Assembly: GCA_958295725.1 (NCBI GenBank)
Contig: CATQHA010000001.1
Coordinates: 1 to 64,000, forward strand
DNA length: 64,000 nt
Origin: an uncultured Alphaproteobacteria bacterium
GTDB lineage: Bacteria; Pseudomonadota; Alphaproteobacteria; UBA2966
Direction: 5' to 3'
Of this stretch, positions 1-10,201 are shown piece by piece; position 1 is the first letter of the stretch, and every line of letters begins with the position of its first letter. The notes beneath the pieces are model-generated. The model was not told the DNA's origin. It worked only from the letters and a program-made list of their open reading frames with translations, and ran no database searches. Both the position numbers and the translations under genes were made by a program.

Positions 1-70
1 CCGCACAATCCGCACACTGTCGGGTCCCATGGGACGTTTCGATTTGAACCACAGTATGTTGTGTTTTAAG
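1..70 (-). repeat. dispersed intergenic repeat, copy 1 (window edge)
   Basis: Read on the minus strand, bases 1-24 match a 24-base motif found twice on the plus strand at 50908-50931 and 51032-51055, with a single mismatch. The similarity to the 50.9 kb copy continues through the AT-rich stretch up to about base 60 with the same spacing. This is a family of non-coding repeats, of unknown function, that occurs only between genes here. The copy may extend past the left edge. Confidence 0.6.
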
Positions 71-233
71 GTCATAAATATCAAAGGGGAGAAGTGCGAA
101 TGGTCTCCCGGCAGGGAGGAGCCGGCCCCCGGGAAGCCCGCATGTGGCGAACTAGGACGGATCGTTCCCGGACATGGAGGCCCTCGGTTATGATCCCGCG
201 CCGGGATATCGCCTGGCGATGGAGAGTGGAATC

Positions 234-1146
234 ATGGAACGGATCGGCTACATCGGTCTGGGCGTCATGGGGACGCCCATGTCGAGCAATCTCGTGAGGA
301 AAGGGTTCGATGTCACGGTATTCGACATCGACCGGTCCAGGGTTCCGCCGCTGGTCGCGCTCGGCGCCTCGGGCGCGGAAAGCGTGGCCGAAGTCGCGGA
401 GACCAGCACCATCGTCGTCACGATGTTGCCCGGCTCGCCGCAGGTCATGGACGTCGTCTCCGGGCCCGGCGGTATCGTCGAGAGCGGCCGTCCGGGGACT
501 GTCGTACTCGATACGAGCACGATCTATCCCAAGGACACCGACGCGCTCGCGGAGGCGGCCAGGGCCGCCGGAATGACCTTCATGGACGCGGCCGTGGGCC
601 GGCTTCCGCCACAGGCCATTGCCGGCCACGTCGATGTTCATGGTCGGCCGGCGAGGCCGAGGACGTGGCGCGCGTCCGGCCGCTGCTCGACGCGATGGGG
701 GATACCGTCGTCCATTGCGGCCCGGTGGGCACCGGGATCCGCTGCAAGGTCGTGAACAACTTCCTGACGATGATCACCGCGAAGGCCAATGCCGAGGCGC
801 TCTCCATGGCGATGAAGGCCGGTCTGCCCGCCGACACCGTCTGGCGGGTGATCACCGGCACGACCGCGACCAACGGATGCCTGTCGACGGGCTGGCTGCC
901 GAAGCTGTTCTCCGGCGATCTCGAACCGGGGTTCGCCATGCGGCTCGCCCGCAAGGATCTCGCGCTCGGCGTTCGCCTGGCGGGCGAGCTCGGGGTGGAT
1001 ACGCCGCTCGCCGATCTGGCGCTCGCCCACTACGACGGGTTGCTCGGGTCGAAATACGCCGACAAGGGACTTCTCGGCCATCGTCAGCGCCGCTTGCGAG
1101 GCCGTGGGGCGTGGGGGATCCGGTTCTCGACCGGCCTCGACCGTAA
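234..1146 (+). pseudogene. NAD-binding 6-phosphogluconate/3-hydroxyisobutyrate dehydrogenase-like, frameshifted
   Basis: The protein is a member of the beta-hydroxyacid dehydrogenase family, which oxidises small 3-hydroxy acids with NAD(P). The N-terminal Rossmann motif GYIGLGVMGTPM follows the ATG at 234, which has a GGAGA ribosome site. The substrate motif DAAVGRLPP is near 590-615, and the catalytic-lysine helix is seen as GIRCKVVNNFL near 735-770. The frame is broken at about 628 and 649, where TSMFMVGG then GEAEDV are read in successive frames, again near 1067 (DFSAIVSAACEAVG), and probably near 1110. All shifts lie in GC-rich runs. The pieces join into a normal-length protein of about 300 aa, so assembly errors are as likely as decay. 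It converges on the radical SAM gene. Confidence 0.75.
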
Positions 1147-1188
1147 GCCGGCGGGGCCGGCCCCGGCCCCGCGCCATGGTCCCGTCCG

Positions 1189-2156
1189 CTATCTCGCGGC
1201 GGAGCAGGAGCCGCCGCCGAGGACGCAGAACTTGGCGCAGTAGGGGTGGTTGAGGGCCACCTCGCCGACGGCGTCGGCGAGCGTCTCGCCCAACTCGAAG
1301 CACGTGTCGTAGGGGCAGGAGCGTGCAGGGCAGCACGATCGGCGCGTCGCGCCCTTGCGCTTCACCACCATGCGCGACGTCGCGCACATCACGTCGTCCG
1401 GATCGACTCCCAGGATTCCCCAGCACGACGCGGTGATCTCGGGCACGTCGACGGTCTCGTCCATCTCGGGAAGGAGGACGAGCGCCGCGCGGTCCCGGGC
1501 GTCCACGCGGATGCCCCTCGGCCGCGAACAGCCGGGCATAGCCGGTCCGCAGGCCGTCCTCCGATTCGACCCACGGGGTCCGTCCCGCCACGGTGACGTG
1601 GAACCCGTGCTCGGACAGCCATTTGAGGCCCGGCAACGCGCGTTCCCAGCTGCGCGCGCCCCGTTCGAGGTCGTGGAGGGCCGGCGTGTAGTGATCGAGC
1701 GACACGCGGATCGCGAGCTTGCTGCCATACGTCTGGTTCAGCCGCGACAATTCGTCCTGGCGCTTCATCATCGGCCGCATGCCGTTGGTCAGCACCAGGG
1801 TATCCAACCCCTGGGGACAGGCACGCCTCAATGCAGTCGATGATCTCCGGATTCATGAACGGCTCGCCGCCCGTGAAACCGATCTCGCGGGTCGCCCAAC
1901 CGTCGCGGCGAATCTCGTCGAGATAGGCGCGAACCTCCGCTGCCGTGATGTAGGCGAGCCGGTCGTTGGCCGGGCTCGACTCGATGTAGCAGTTGACGCA
2001 GGCGAGGTTGCAGAGCGTACCGGTGTTGAACCACAGCGTCTCCAGCCTCTTCAGCCCGATCTTCGCCCGCGCCGATCCGTCGGCGGTGACCTCGGGATCC
2101 CGGAACTTGGCCGGGTCGAGCAGCTGGACTTCCACCTCCGCAGTGTCGATCGACAT
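1189..2156 (-). pseudogene. radical SAM protein, frameshifted
   Basis: A radical SAM enzyme of roughly 320 aa, split over several frames. The cluster-binding motif is read as CNLACVNCY, followed by GFTGGEPFMNPEI, the usual second glycine-rich strand. A middle part (RVSLDHYTPALHDLERG) and a cysteine-rich end (NHPYCAKFCVLGGGSCS) that may bind a second iron-sulfur cluster follow. Frame changes fall near 1820, 1515 and twice around 1330. The ATG at 2156 is chosen over the in-frame TTG at 2174 because a GGAGAG ribosome site precedes it. I recognise the overall layout as a conserved alphaproteobacterial protein but know no substrate. It is 19 kb from the RiPP array and there is no evidence linking them. 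Confidence 0.72.
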
Positions 2157-2256
2157 GGGCTCTGGGCTCTCCAATCCGCTACGCCGGCGACCGTGCGGTT
2201 CCGCGCGTCCTTCCCCGTGTCGTCTTTGTGGAACGGGCCTTGCCCGCGCGTCAAGG

Positions 2257-2286
2257 CCCGCGTCTCGAATTCCGGAGACCAGGACA
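2257..2286 (-). repeat. diverged IS481-type terminal repeat (relic)
   Basis: Read on the minus strand this stretch starts TGTCCTGGT and carries GAGAC at the same spacing as the right terminal repeat of the element that ends at 4320. By eye about 21 of 30 positions agree. It looks like the leftover end of an older related element directly beside the 5-bp target of the present one. Confidence 0.45.
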
Positions 2287-2298
2287 ACATCTGACCTA

Positions 2299-3174
2299 GG
2301 CCGTGTTGACGAATTTCTGGAATTTCTGGATGATTAGTTCTCCGTCGATGGTCCTGGGAGAACAAGCATGGGCGTTACGCTTGCTCATCAGCGATGCCCT
2401 GTGGTCGAAGATCGAACCCGTGCTTCAGGAGCTCAAGCACGCCGGCCGGCAGCCCGCCGGCGCTCAGCGACCGGATGTTCATCGAGGCCGTCCTGTACCA
2501 GGCCCGCACCGGGACCCCGTGGCGGGACCTGCCCGATGAGTTCGGCAACTGGAATGCCGTCTATCACCGCTTCCGCCGTTGGGAAAAGCGCGACCTGTGG
2601 AAAACGGCTCTGGCAGCGGTTCCAGACCCTCGACGATGAACGGCTCGGCGCGTTGTTCATCGATTCCGACCATTGTACGGGCGCATCAGCACGCGGCCGG
2701 AGCGTCAAAAAAAACGGCGGACAACAGGCCCAGGCTCTGGGTCGCTCTCCGGGGTGGGTTCTCCACCAAGTTGCACGCGGCCTGCATTGACGAGCGCACC
2801 GGGGTGTCGTTCGTGTTGACTGGCGGACAACGCAATGACGCGGTGGGCGTTCGAAACGGTGTGGGAGGGGGTGCCAGTGTTGCCCGCCCCGGTGGCCGTA
2901 GTGATGGACAAGGCGTATGACAGCAACGCCATTCGTCGGTTCCTGGCCGTGCGGGAGATTGAAGCCGTCATCCCGTCGAAAGCGAACCGGACCGAGCCCA
3001 TCCCTCACGATGCGCGGAAGTACGGGTCGCGGGAGAAGGTCGAAACGGTTCTTCAACAAGCTCAAGCAGTTCCGCCGCATCGCCACCCGCTATGAAAAGC
3101 TCGGTCGGACGTTCCTGGCGTTTGTTCATATCGTGTCCGCATGGATCGGACTCCGATAATTCATCAACACGGCC
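2299..3174 (+). mobile_element. IS5-family (IS427-like) insertion sequence
   Basis: Terminal inverted repeats GGCCGTGTTGACGAATT (2299 onward) and its near-perfect complement AATTCATCAACACGGCC (ending at 3174) enclose 876 bp. A TA is present on both sides (2297-2298 and 3175-3176), restoring the target CTAG, which is typical of IS427-group elements. It sits inside the left terminal repeat of the IS481-type element, so it arrived later. Confidence 0.85.
2348..3159 (+). pseudogene. IS5-family transposase, several frameshifts
   Basis: Fragments in different frames join into one IS5/IS427-type transposase. They are LISDALWSKIEPVLQEL at the N-terminus, FIEAVLYQARTGTPWRDLP, LGALFIDSDHC with a first DDE aspartate, VVMDKAYDSNAIRRFL with the second, and a C-terminal FNKLKQFRRIATRYEK. 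The last fragment holds the R-Y region expected after the catalytic glutamate. At least four frame changes occur over about 270 codons. Some members of this group use a single programmed shift, but four or more cannot be explained that way, so the copy is dead or badly sequenced. Confidence 0.8.
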
Positions 3175-3267
3175 TAGGTCAGACAGATGTGAGACACGGC
3201 CCTTGATGTAAGGGCGGGGGTCTCCGACGCTGTTGGTGCTGAACAAGCAGCGTGAAGGAGAACCCCC

Positions 3268-4311
3268 ATGCAGACCTTCGGCCTGCCCCGGCAGATTACA
3301 CGAGGAGCCGCCCTGGCGTCGCGCCTGTGCGGCAAGGAGCGGAGCGACGAAGCGCACAGGCGCGACGCCCTTGAGCGCTGGCGCCAGGCCAGGGGCCGAC
3401 GGCCTGACCGCACGAGCGGCTGCCAACGCCGTCGGCGTGCCGAGATCGACCCTCTACCGGTGGCAGAGGCTGGCGGACCGCAACCGCCTCAAGCCGTGCT
3501 CGCGCCGCCCGCACACACCCGCGCCGGCCCACTTGGTCGGCGGCGCTGGTGACGGCGGTCCGGGAGACACGCGCCGACTACCCCATGTGGGGCAAGGCCA
3601 AGATCGCCGTCCTGCTCCGACGCAACGGGGCACGCGGCAAGCGAGAGCACCACAGGCCGCATCCTCAAGACCCTCATGGAGCGCGGGCGCCGTCACCCCG
3701 GTCCCGACCTTGCGCCGCAACGGGCCGCGCGCCGCCCGGCGCCTCAGACCATTACGCCAGAACGCCTGCCCAAGGGCCGCAAGCCCACAAGTCCCGGCGA
3801 GATCGTCCAACTCGACACCCTCACCGTCTCGCCACACACAGACCGCCCCGCCATCAAGCAGTTCACCGCCCATGACCCCGTCACCAAATGGACCTGCGCA
3901 CAGGCCTGGAGGACGCGCAACCGCACACAACGCCAGGCGCTTCCTCGACAAGCTCCAGGCCGACATGCCCTTCCCCATCGAAGCCATCCAGGTCGATGGG
4001 AGGCTCCGAGTTCAAGGCCGACTTCGAGACCGAATGCCAGCGCCGCGGCATCGACCTGTTCGAACTCCCCGCCACGATCGCCCAGCTCAACGGACACGTC
4101 GAGCGCAACAACGGCGCCTGGAGATACGAGTTCTACGCCTCATGGGACCTGCCCCGACGACAACCTCGACCACGTCAACCGATGGATCGACGCCTTCGCC
4201 GACGAATTCAACACCTTCAGGACCGCACCAGGCCCATTGGCGGACACACCCCCCGCCCAGTACCTTCACTCACTGACAGCCAAAGAGACCCCCGTGTCTC
4301 ATATGGCCTGA
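3268..4311 (+). pseudogene. IS481-type transposase (HTH plus rve integrase core), frameshifted
   Basis: The start ATG at 3268 follows a GAAGGAG site. An N-terminal helix-turn-helix is read as GLTARAAANAVGVPRSTLYRW, then a middle region (RADYPMWGKAKIAVLLRRNG). The integrase core shows PGEIVQLDTLTV with the first aspartate, FPIEAIQVDGGSEF with the second, and IAQLNGHVERNN with the catalytic glutamate. A C-terminal helix DADEFNTFRT-like segment ends at the TGA at 4309-4311. At least five frame changes are needed to read the whole protein. It belongs to the element at 2292-4320. Confidence 0.78.
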
Positions 4312-4360
4312 ACCAGGACAACATCTTGCGCCGGGATTCGTGTCGACCTATTCTCGCCGC

Positions 4361-4601
4361 ATGAGTGCCACCACCTTCGATGCGCTTTCCGCCGCTCGCG
4401 ATCTCGAAGCCGCCGGCCTCGAACGCCGCCATGCCGACGCCATGCGGGATGCCGTCGGTGCCGACCGTGGCGCGCTTGCCACCAGGGCTGATCTCGAAGC
4501 CGGTCTCGCCCGCCTCGAAACTCGGTTGTGCCCGCTTCGTTTTTGCCGTCGCCGCCGGACAAGCGGCGCTCATCGTCGGCTCCCTCAAGTTGCTTCCGTA
4601 G
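4361..4601 (+). pseudogene. small coiled-coil membrane protein (DUF1640/CCDC90-like), one frameshift
   Basis: The first part, from the ATG at 4361, reads MSATTFDALSAARDLEAAGL and continues through an alanine-rich amphipathic helix with a repeated A-T-R-A-D-L-E-A-x-L heptad pattern. After a frame change near 4530 the C-terminus reads FVFAVAAGQAALIVGSLKLL, a single membrane helix, ending at 4601. This layout (short head, coiled coil, C-terminal anchor, about 80 aa) is common for DUF1640 proteins that often lie near mobile DNA. Function unknown. Confidence 0.6.
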
Positions 4602-4844
4602 GCCGCGCAACTCCTGATTGTCTCCGGCGTCGCGCGACCGCGCTCCGCGCCCCCAGGCTGGAAGAAGGGGCCGGAGTTCAGTCTCGGGCGACAGGATCAC
4701 CAATCGGAACGCGGAATAGAGCGGCCCCGGTCGGTTTGCCGGGCCGGACATTCCTGCCGCAATATGGCGGAGCGATCGCGCGGCGGGGCGGCCAGCGACG
4801 GAACATCGGCCCCGCCGGTCCCATCGGGAACGGAGGAATGCGCC

Positions 4845-6630
4845 ATGTCCATCGACGGACTGAACGATTGCGGCGCCCAGGAGGGCCCGGGGGACACTGG
4901 CGGGCCTGGCCGTCGCGCGGCACCCGCCACATGGCGGTCGCCCGGCCACTATCTCGCGGCCCACGCGGCCTTCGAGGCGCTCGAGGCCGGCGGTAACGCG
5001 ATCGACGCCGGATGCGCCGGCGGGATCGCTCTCGGGGTGTTGCAGAGCGAGCTGGTCAACGTCGCCGGGGTGGCGCCGATCATCGTGTATCTGGCGGAAA
5101 CGCGCGAGGTTGTCACCATCAGCGGCCTCGGAACTTGGCCCGCGGCCACGGATCCGGAGCTGTTCCGGCGCGAGCACGATTCCCACATTCCCGAGGGCAT
5201 CCTGCGGACCGTCGTGCCGGCCGCGCCCGAACGCCTGGATCACGGCGCTCGAGCGCTACGGCACGATGAGCTTCGCGGAGGTCGCGGGCCGCCGCCATCC
5301 GGTTCGCCTCGGAAGGGTTCGTCATGTACCCGCTGATGTCGGACCTGATCCGTGCCAACGAGGCGAACTACCGACGCTGGCCCTCCAACGCCGAGATCTA
5401 CCTGCCCGGCGGCAAGCCGCCCGTCGCGGGCGACCTGTTCGTCCAGAGCGACCTCGGGCGCACGCTGCGGTACATGGCCGACGAGGAGACCGCGGCCCGC
5501 CGGGCCGGGGGCGCGAGGCGGGGCTTCGGGCCGCGCGCGGACGCCTTCTATCGCGGCGATATCGCGGCCGCCATCGTGAAGTTCCACGAGGGAGAACGGC
5601 GGCTGGATGCGGGCGCGCGATCTCGCCGACTTCCGCGTCGGTATCGAGCCTCCCGTCTCGGTGGACTACGACGGCACGCGGGTCTACGCCTGCGGTCCCT
5701 GGTGCCAGGGTCCCGCGCTCCTCCAGGCGCTGCGGCTGCTCGACGGCTTCGACCTCGGCGCCATGGGCCACAACTCGCCGGCCTACGTCCCACACGCTGA
5801 TCGAGGCGCTCAAGCTCGCCTTCGCCGACCGTCACCACCACTACGGGGGACCCTCGTTTCGTGACCCGTGCCCATGCGGGAACTGCTGTCGGACGGCTAC
5901 ACCCGCCGCCGCCGCGATCTGATCCGGCCCGGGGAGGCCTGGCTCGATATGCCTCCGGGGAGGCGACCCGGTGGCCATGGCGGCCGTGGGACCGACCCAC
6001 GCCGGCGGCTCCGCGCGAGCGGACGCCGCGGGGGGCGCCGGCTCTCGACAACGTCCTACGTCTGCGTCACCGACCGCCACGGCAACGTGTTCTCGGCCAC
6101 CCCCAGCGACACGGCCAACGACGCGCCGGTGGTGCCGGGCACCGGCCTCTGCCCCTCGTCGCGCGGGTCCCAGTCGTGGGCCGATCCGGACCATGCGTCG
6201 TCCGTCGCGCCGGGGCAAGCGGCCGCGCCTGACGCCGAACCCGGCGATCGCCATCCGCGAGGGCGAGTTCGTCATGCCCTTCGGCACGCCGGGCGGAGAC
6301 GTCCAAGTGCAGGCGATGCTGCAATGCTTCCTCAACGTCGCGCGGTGGGGGATGAACCCGCAACAGGCCATCGAGGCGCCGCGGTTCGCGACCTACAGCT
6401 TCCCCGATTCGTTCGAGCCCCACGGCAGTCAGCCCGCCAAGGTGATGCTGGAGAGCCGTATCGGCGAGACCGTCGCGCGTGCGCTGGACTCCTGCGGTCA
6501 CGACGTGGACCGATGGCCGGACTGGACCTGGCGGGCGGGTTCCGTCTGCATGATCCGTAAGGATCTGGAGACGGGCATCCATACCGGCGGGGCGGACGCC
6601 CGCCGTCCGGCCTACGCCGTCGGGTGGTGA
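4845..6630 (+). pseudogene. gamma-glutamyltransferase family protein, multiple frameshifts
   Basis: This is an Ntn-hydrolase family enzyme that normally transfers or hydrolyses gamma-glutamyl groups after autocleavage. ATG 4845 follows a CGGAGGA site. The large-subunit start is clear (AAHAAFEALEAGGNAIDAG), as are the middle parts YPLMSDLIRANEANYRRWP, VYACGPWCQGPALLQALRLL and LIEALKLAFADRHHHYG. The small-subunit start TTSYVCVTDRHGNVFSATPSD contains the nucleophilic threonine after the autocleavage point. The C-terminal PNPAIAIREGEFVMPFGTPGG and an end at 6630 complete the fold. At least seven frame changes are needed. The content is full length for the family, so the breaks may be technical. 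Confidence 0.8.
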
Positions 6631-6663
6631 TCCCGAGCGGGCGGGTGCCGGCGGGCGGGCGAA

Positions 6664-7803
6664 TCAGGTTCCACGTTCGTCGGCGGACGAGGCGGCGGAA
6701 AGAGGGGGTGTTCCGTCTCGATGGATGGAAACGCCGCGTTCCTCGCGAGACTTCGGAATATCCGCTCCGGCTCTCTTGGGGCGGCGTGACTTGCCGCCAT
6801 CGCTCGGCAGGGGCTCGCCAGGGTCGCCGTTCCACAGAATGCCCGGGTGGGGCAGCCGGTAGTAATTGGACGGGTTCGCGGGATCGACGACGGGTCTGGC
6901 TGTCTCCTCCGGGTCCCGGACGAAGCGGCCGAGGGCCGCCTCGCAGTAATCGCGAAGAAGCTCGACGCAGGTCCAGCGCCGTCCGGTGCGCTCGCAGACC
7001 TCGCCGGTGACGCAGCTTCCGGCGAAGGGGTCGATCACGAAGTCGCCGGGTTCGGTCAACATGCGGATGAAGTATTCCGGCAGCCCGGCCGGATAGCGGG
7101 CGGGATGCGGCTTGAAGCCCTTTTCCTCACAGTACCGCAGATAGAAGCTGTTGCTCTCGGTGTTGGGGATCGCGATGAGGTTGGGCGGGATCGCCGCGCC
7201 GTTGTCGATGCCGAACTTGTCGCTGATATCATGGCCGGAAGGGCGCTTTTTGGCCCTGTAGCCCTTGGCCAGCAGCTCCCTCATGCTGGGGCTGTATGGC
7301 TGAAGGATCCGTCGGTTGCTCGCTTTCGGCCAAGGCGTCTTGGACAGCTACCAGACGGTATTGACGGCGTCCTTGACCCGCACCCGGCGCACCGTGACCC
7401 ATTCGGCGGGCGTCGGGAGCTTGGAGGGATTCCACCAGTAGAAATCCTGGGCCAGATGGAATCCGAATTCCTCGCACAGCATGACCAGGAGCTTGAAGTG
7501 ATAGAGGTTGCGGGTGGGATAGCCCTTGTTCCAGGCGCCGCCGATGTCGATGACCAGGCTGCCGCCGTCCTTGAGGATGCGGTGGAATACGGCGGCGAAC
7601 GGCTTGAACCAGTCGATGTATTCGTCCGCGTCCACGTTGCCGTAATCCTTCTTGCGGACCAGACCGAAGGGCGGGCTCGTCATGATCAGGTCGACCGAAT
7701 CTCTCGGACAGGTCGCGAGGACGTCGATGCTGTCGCCGTGGACGATCCGTCCGAGAGGGGTTTGGTGAAAGACCTCGGCGCCTGTTCGTGTCTTCTTCGT
7801 CAC
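6664..7803 (-). pseudogene. beta-class DNA methyltransferase interrupted by one in-frame TAG
   Basis: The GTG start at 7803 follows TAGGAG. The first half holds catalytic motif IV TSPPF at residues 42-46, a form usual for N4-cytosine methylases. The second half holds the SAM-binding motif as DPFAGSCVTGEVCE. Motif IV before motif I is the beta-class order. The halves are in the same frame and separated only by a TAG at 7348-7350 (minus strand), where relatives read a second tryptophan (VNTVWWLSKTPWPKASNRR). One G-to-A change explains it, so this is a nonsense mutation, a sequencing error or, less likely, readthrough. A possible partner nuclease lies at 8969-9970 but is not adjacent. It converges on the gamma-glutamyltransferase. 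Confidence 0.82.
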
Positions 7804-7834
7804 CGTCGGCTCCTACAGTTCGAGTCTTTCGGGG

Positions 7835-7920
7835 CCTATGGGTCTCCCCTCCCGGCCTCTCCCTTGTTCAGGGGGGAGGAGTGTAAATGGCCTCCTTTGT
7901 CAGGAGGAGGGGTATGAACG
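7835..7920 (-). repeat. G/C-run palindromic intergenic repeat
   Basis: On the minus strand this reads ACTCCTCCCCCCTGAACAA, then GGGAGAGGCCGGGAGGGG. It resembles repeats at 33378-33418 and 50958-51002, each a C-run and G-run pair able to fold back. It lies between the methyltransferase and the enoyl-CoA hydratase. The function is not known. Confidence 0.5.
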
Positions 7921-8044
7921 GACCATGTGAGGAAGGATGGCGTTGTTCCGGCCGGGCCGCGACATGCCCCTGAGTCCGGTTGCCGCCGCTTGGCGTCGGC
8001 GCTACCTTGAGCCTGGACGAGGCTCGTATTCACGGGAAACGGTC

Positions 8045-8851
8045 ATGAGTGCACAGGCCGAAAGCTCGCATTCCGCCGAACCGATCCTGCTCCGCGCGGA
8101 CGGGGACGGCATCGCCCGACTGACGCTCAACCGGCCCGGGCAATACAACTCGCTGTCCGAGGACATGCTGGACGCGCTTCAGGCCGAGCTCGACGCCATC
8201 GCCGGGGACAGGTCGGTCCGCGTCGTCGTGCTCGCGGCCGCGGGCGCGGCTTTCTGCGCCGGGCACGACCTGAAGGAGATGCGGGCGCGGCCCGAGCGGG
8301 ACTACTACGAATACCTGTTCAGGAAGTGCAGCCGGATGATGTTGAGCATGACGCGGCTGCCGCAGCCCGTCATCGCCCGGGCGCACGGCGTCGCCACGGC
8401 GGCCGGCTGCCAGCTCGTGGCCAACGCGGACCTCGCCGTCGCCGCGTCGGACGCCCGCTTCGGCACGTCCGGGATCGACGTCGGCCTCTTCTGCATGACC
8501 CCCGGCGTCGCCGTGACCCGGAACGTGCGGCGCAAGAAGGCGTTCGAGATGCTGTTCACCGGCGACCTGCTGTCCGCCGCGGAGGCCCTGGAGGCCGGCC
8601 TCGTGAACCGGGTAGCGCCGCCCGGCGAGCTCGACGACGCCCTGGAGGGACTGTGCCGGTCCATCCTCGGCAAGTCGCGGACGGCCGTCGAGGCCGGCAA
8701 GCGCCTGTTCTACGAACAGCTCGGCATGGACCTCGAGTCGGCGTACATGCGCGCGAGCGAGGAGATGGCGCGCAACATGATGTTCCGCGACGCCGGCGAG
8801 GGCATCGACGCGTTCATCGCCAAGCGCGAGCCCGTCTGGACCCACGAGTAG
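8045..8851 (+). CDS. enoyl-CoA hydratase/isomerase family protein
   Basis: A crotonase-fold protein of 268 aa. The ATG at 8045 is chosen over upstream in-frame codons because the family's usual start (RADGDGIARLTLNRPGQYN) follows closely. The oxyanion-hole strands are AAFCAGHDLKEM and GVATAAGCQLVANADLAVA. The C-terminal EGIDAFIAKREPVW is the standard ending. Sequence in the GTSGIDVGLF region resembles the ECHDC3-type subgroup, whose acyl-CoA substrate is not well defined, and it lacks the glutamate pair expected of a classical hydratase at that position. It is intact and stands alone between two probable DNA-modification genes. Its exact substrate cannot be told from the sequence. Confidence 0.88.
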   Translation: MSAQAESSHSAEPILLRADGDGIARLTLNRPGQYNSLSEDMLDALQAELDAIAGDRSVRVVVLAAAGAAFCAGHDLKEMRARPERDYYEYLFRKCSRMMLSMTRLPQPVIARAHGVATAAGCQLVANADLAVAASDARFGTSGIDVGLFCMTPGVAVTRNVRRKKAFEMLFTGDLLSAAEALEAGLVNRVAPPGELDDALEGLCRSILGKSRTAVEAGKRLFYEQLGMDLESAYMRASEEMARNMMFRDAGEGIDAFIAKREPVWTHE

Positions 8852-8968
8852 ACGCCGGGTCGCCCGCTTGGCGGGGAGGCGCGGCTCCGTTCGCGTTCTG
8901 GTTCGGGCGCACGTGAGATGCGGTGTTCCATATTCGCCCTGGCGACGCACCCGACGAGGGAGTCCGGC

Positions 8969-9970
8969 ATGTCCGATAAGCCGATAGATGGCCCCATCGA
9001 CAAGCTGGTCGACGATCTCGACCAGGCGATCAAGAACATCTGGCGTTATCAGACCGAGCTGGACGGAGATTCCGAGTTCGCCCGCGAGCTCACCCGACGG
9101 ATGACGTTCGTGCGCCATTGGTATGCCGTCGAATCGGACGAAGGATGGCTGTTTGCGCCGTCGAAATTCATCGGATATGAGGGAAACACTGCCAGGTTCT
9201 ACGTGGAAAGAGCCAGAAGGGGCAGGGACGGTAGAGTGACGGAGAAAACACTCAAACGATTGCTCGAGACCGCGCGGCCAGACGTCGACGACGAACTTCG
9301 CTCCGACCTGCAGAGATTCTTCGAGGAACACGGTCATTCCAATCCGAACAAGAAAGCAAAAATCCACGTTCTGATCGACGACGAAAGGAGACTTTCACTG
9401 AGTGAAGAAGACATCGTGGAAGCTGCGATGGGCCAAGCGTCGGCAGTAGATCGGCTGCTCCGTCGTCCGCGACCGACGAAGCTCTCTCTCGAAGACTTTC
9501 GGGAGGCAAGACTCAAGGCGGAGGAAATCGGTCGACTCGGCGAGGCCCTTGTTGATCTTTATCTTCGGCAGCGTCTCAAGAAGAAGAAAATCACGGATTA
9601 TGTGTGGGCGTCGGACATCAACGCCATTGAGCCATATGACTTCCGTGTTAAATGCGGTGGATCCTGGAAGAATCTGGAAGTCAAGACCACGACTGGAGAT
9701 TTCACCCGTGAGTTTCATCTTTCGTATGGAGAACTGCGCGAGATGGTGCGTGGCGACTTACCATACCGGATCGTGCGGGTTTACGAGGCATCGGGAGATG
9801 GCGCAAAGATGCGGATTTCACGCGAACTCCGGGAATATGGATGCTCGATAATCGAAGTCTTCAAGGCGCTTCCGGACGGAGTTACGCCCAACGGCGTGAC
9901 GATCGTGCCGGACGAAACGATGTTCGGTGACGAAACCAGCCTTGACCCCTTACCCGCCGACCGAGGATAG
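8969..9970 (+). CDS. DUF3883/NOV_C-type putative restriction-like nuclease
   Basis: A 333-aa protein. ATG 8969 is preferred over an in-frame start at 8918. The N-terminal two thirds are helical and charged and I do not recognise them. The C-terminal third has the DUF3883 pattern: EEIGRLGEALVDLYLRQRL, then PYDFRVKCGG, then LEVKTTTGDF and FHLSYGELREM. The aspartate in YDF and the E-x-K in LEVKT match a PD-(D/E)xK nuclease core, as in several restriction enzymes. The base composition is visibly lower in G+C than its neighbours, which suggests transfer. The nearby broken methyltransferase (6664-7803) could be a former partner, but an enoyl-CoA hydratase lies between, so this is an inference. Confidence 0.68.
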   Translation: MSDKPIDGPIDKLVDDLDQAIKNIWRYQTELDGDSEFARELTRRMTFVRHWYAVESDEGWLFAPSKFIGYEGNTARFYVERARRGRDGRVTEKTLKRLLETARPDVDDELRSDLQRFFEEHGHSNPNKKAKIHVLIDDERRLSLSEEDIVEAAMGQASAVDRLLRRPRPTKLSLEDFREARLKAEEIGRLGEALVDLYLRQRLKKKKITDYVWASDINAIEPYDFRVKCGGSWKNLEVKTTTGDFTREFHLSYGELREMVRGDLPYRIVRVYEASGDGAKMRISRELREYGCSIIEVFKALPDGVTPNGVTIVPDETMFGDETSLDPLPADRG

Positions 9971-10201
9971 AGGAGTAATCACGACCGCCGCACCTGACGT
10001 TCTCACGGAATACCCGCATCGCTTCGACACGTCACGTATCCAGGTGCTGGATAAAGACCAATCGCTCCGTGAAAATGTTTGTGGGTTGCGTGGAAGCATA
10101 TCCGGCATTGGCGAAACAGTTGGCTCTACCCGACGACATTGCCATGCTCACTCCCCCCTTTGCGTGGCGCGCGGCGGCCACTCCGTGCTATCTCCCCGGC
10201 C

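Larger units (their letters stand above)
2292..4320 (+). mobile_element. IS481-type insertion element, interrupted by an IS5-type element
   Basis: The left end reads TGACCTAGGTCAG once the inner element is removed, then continues as ACAGATGTGAGACACGG from 3182. The right end, read on the minus strand from 4320, is TGTCCTGGTTCAGG followed by CCATATGAGACACGGG. These form imperfect terminal inverted repeats of about 30 bp beginning with TG. A 5-bp direct repeat ACATC flanks the pair (2287-2291 and 4321-4325) and fits a target duplication. The interior encodes a DDE integrase-type transposase in several broken frames. The element is non-functional in this sequence. Confidence 0.72.

Noticed and set aside
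1189..2156. Radical SAM protein as the missing RiPP maturase
   Set aside because: It is 19 kb from the array with mobile elements and unrelated genes between, and its layout matches a widespread protein not tied to RiPPs.
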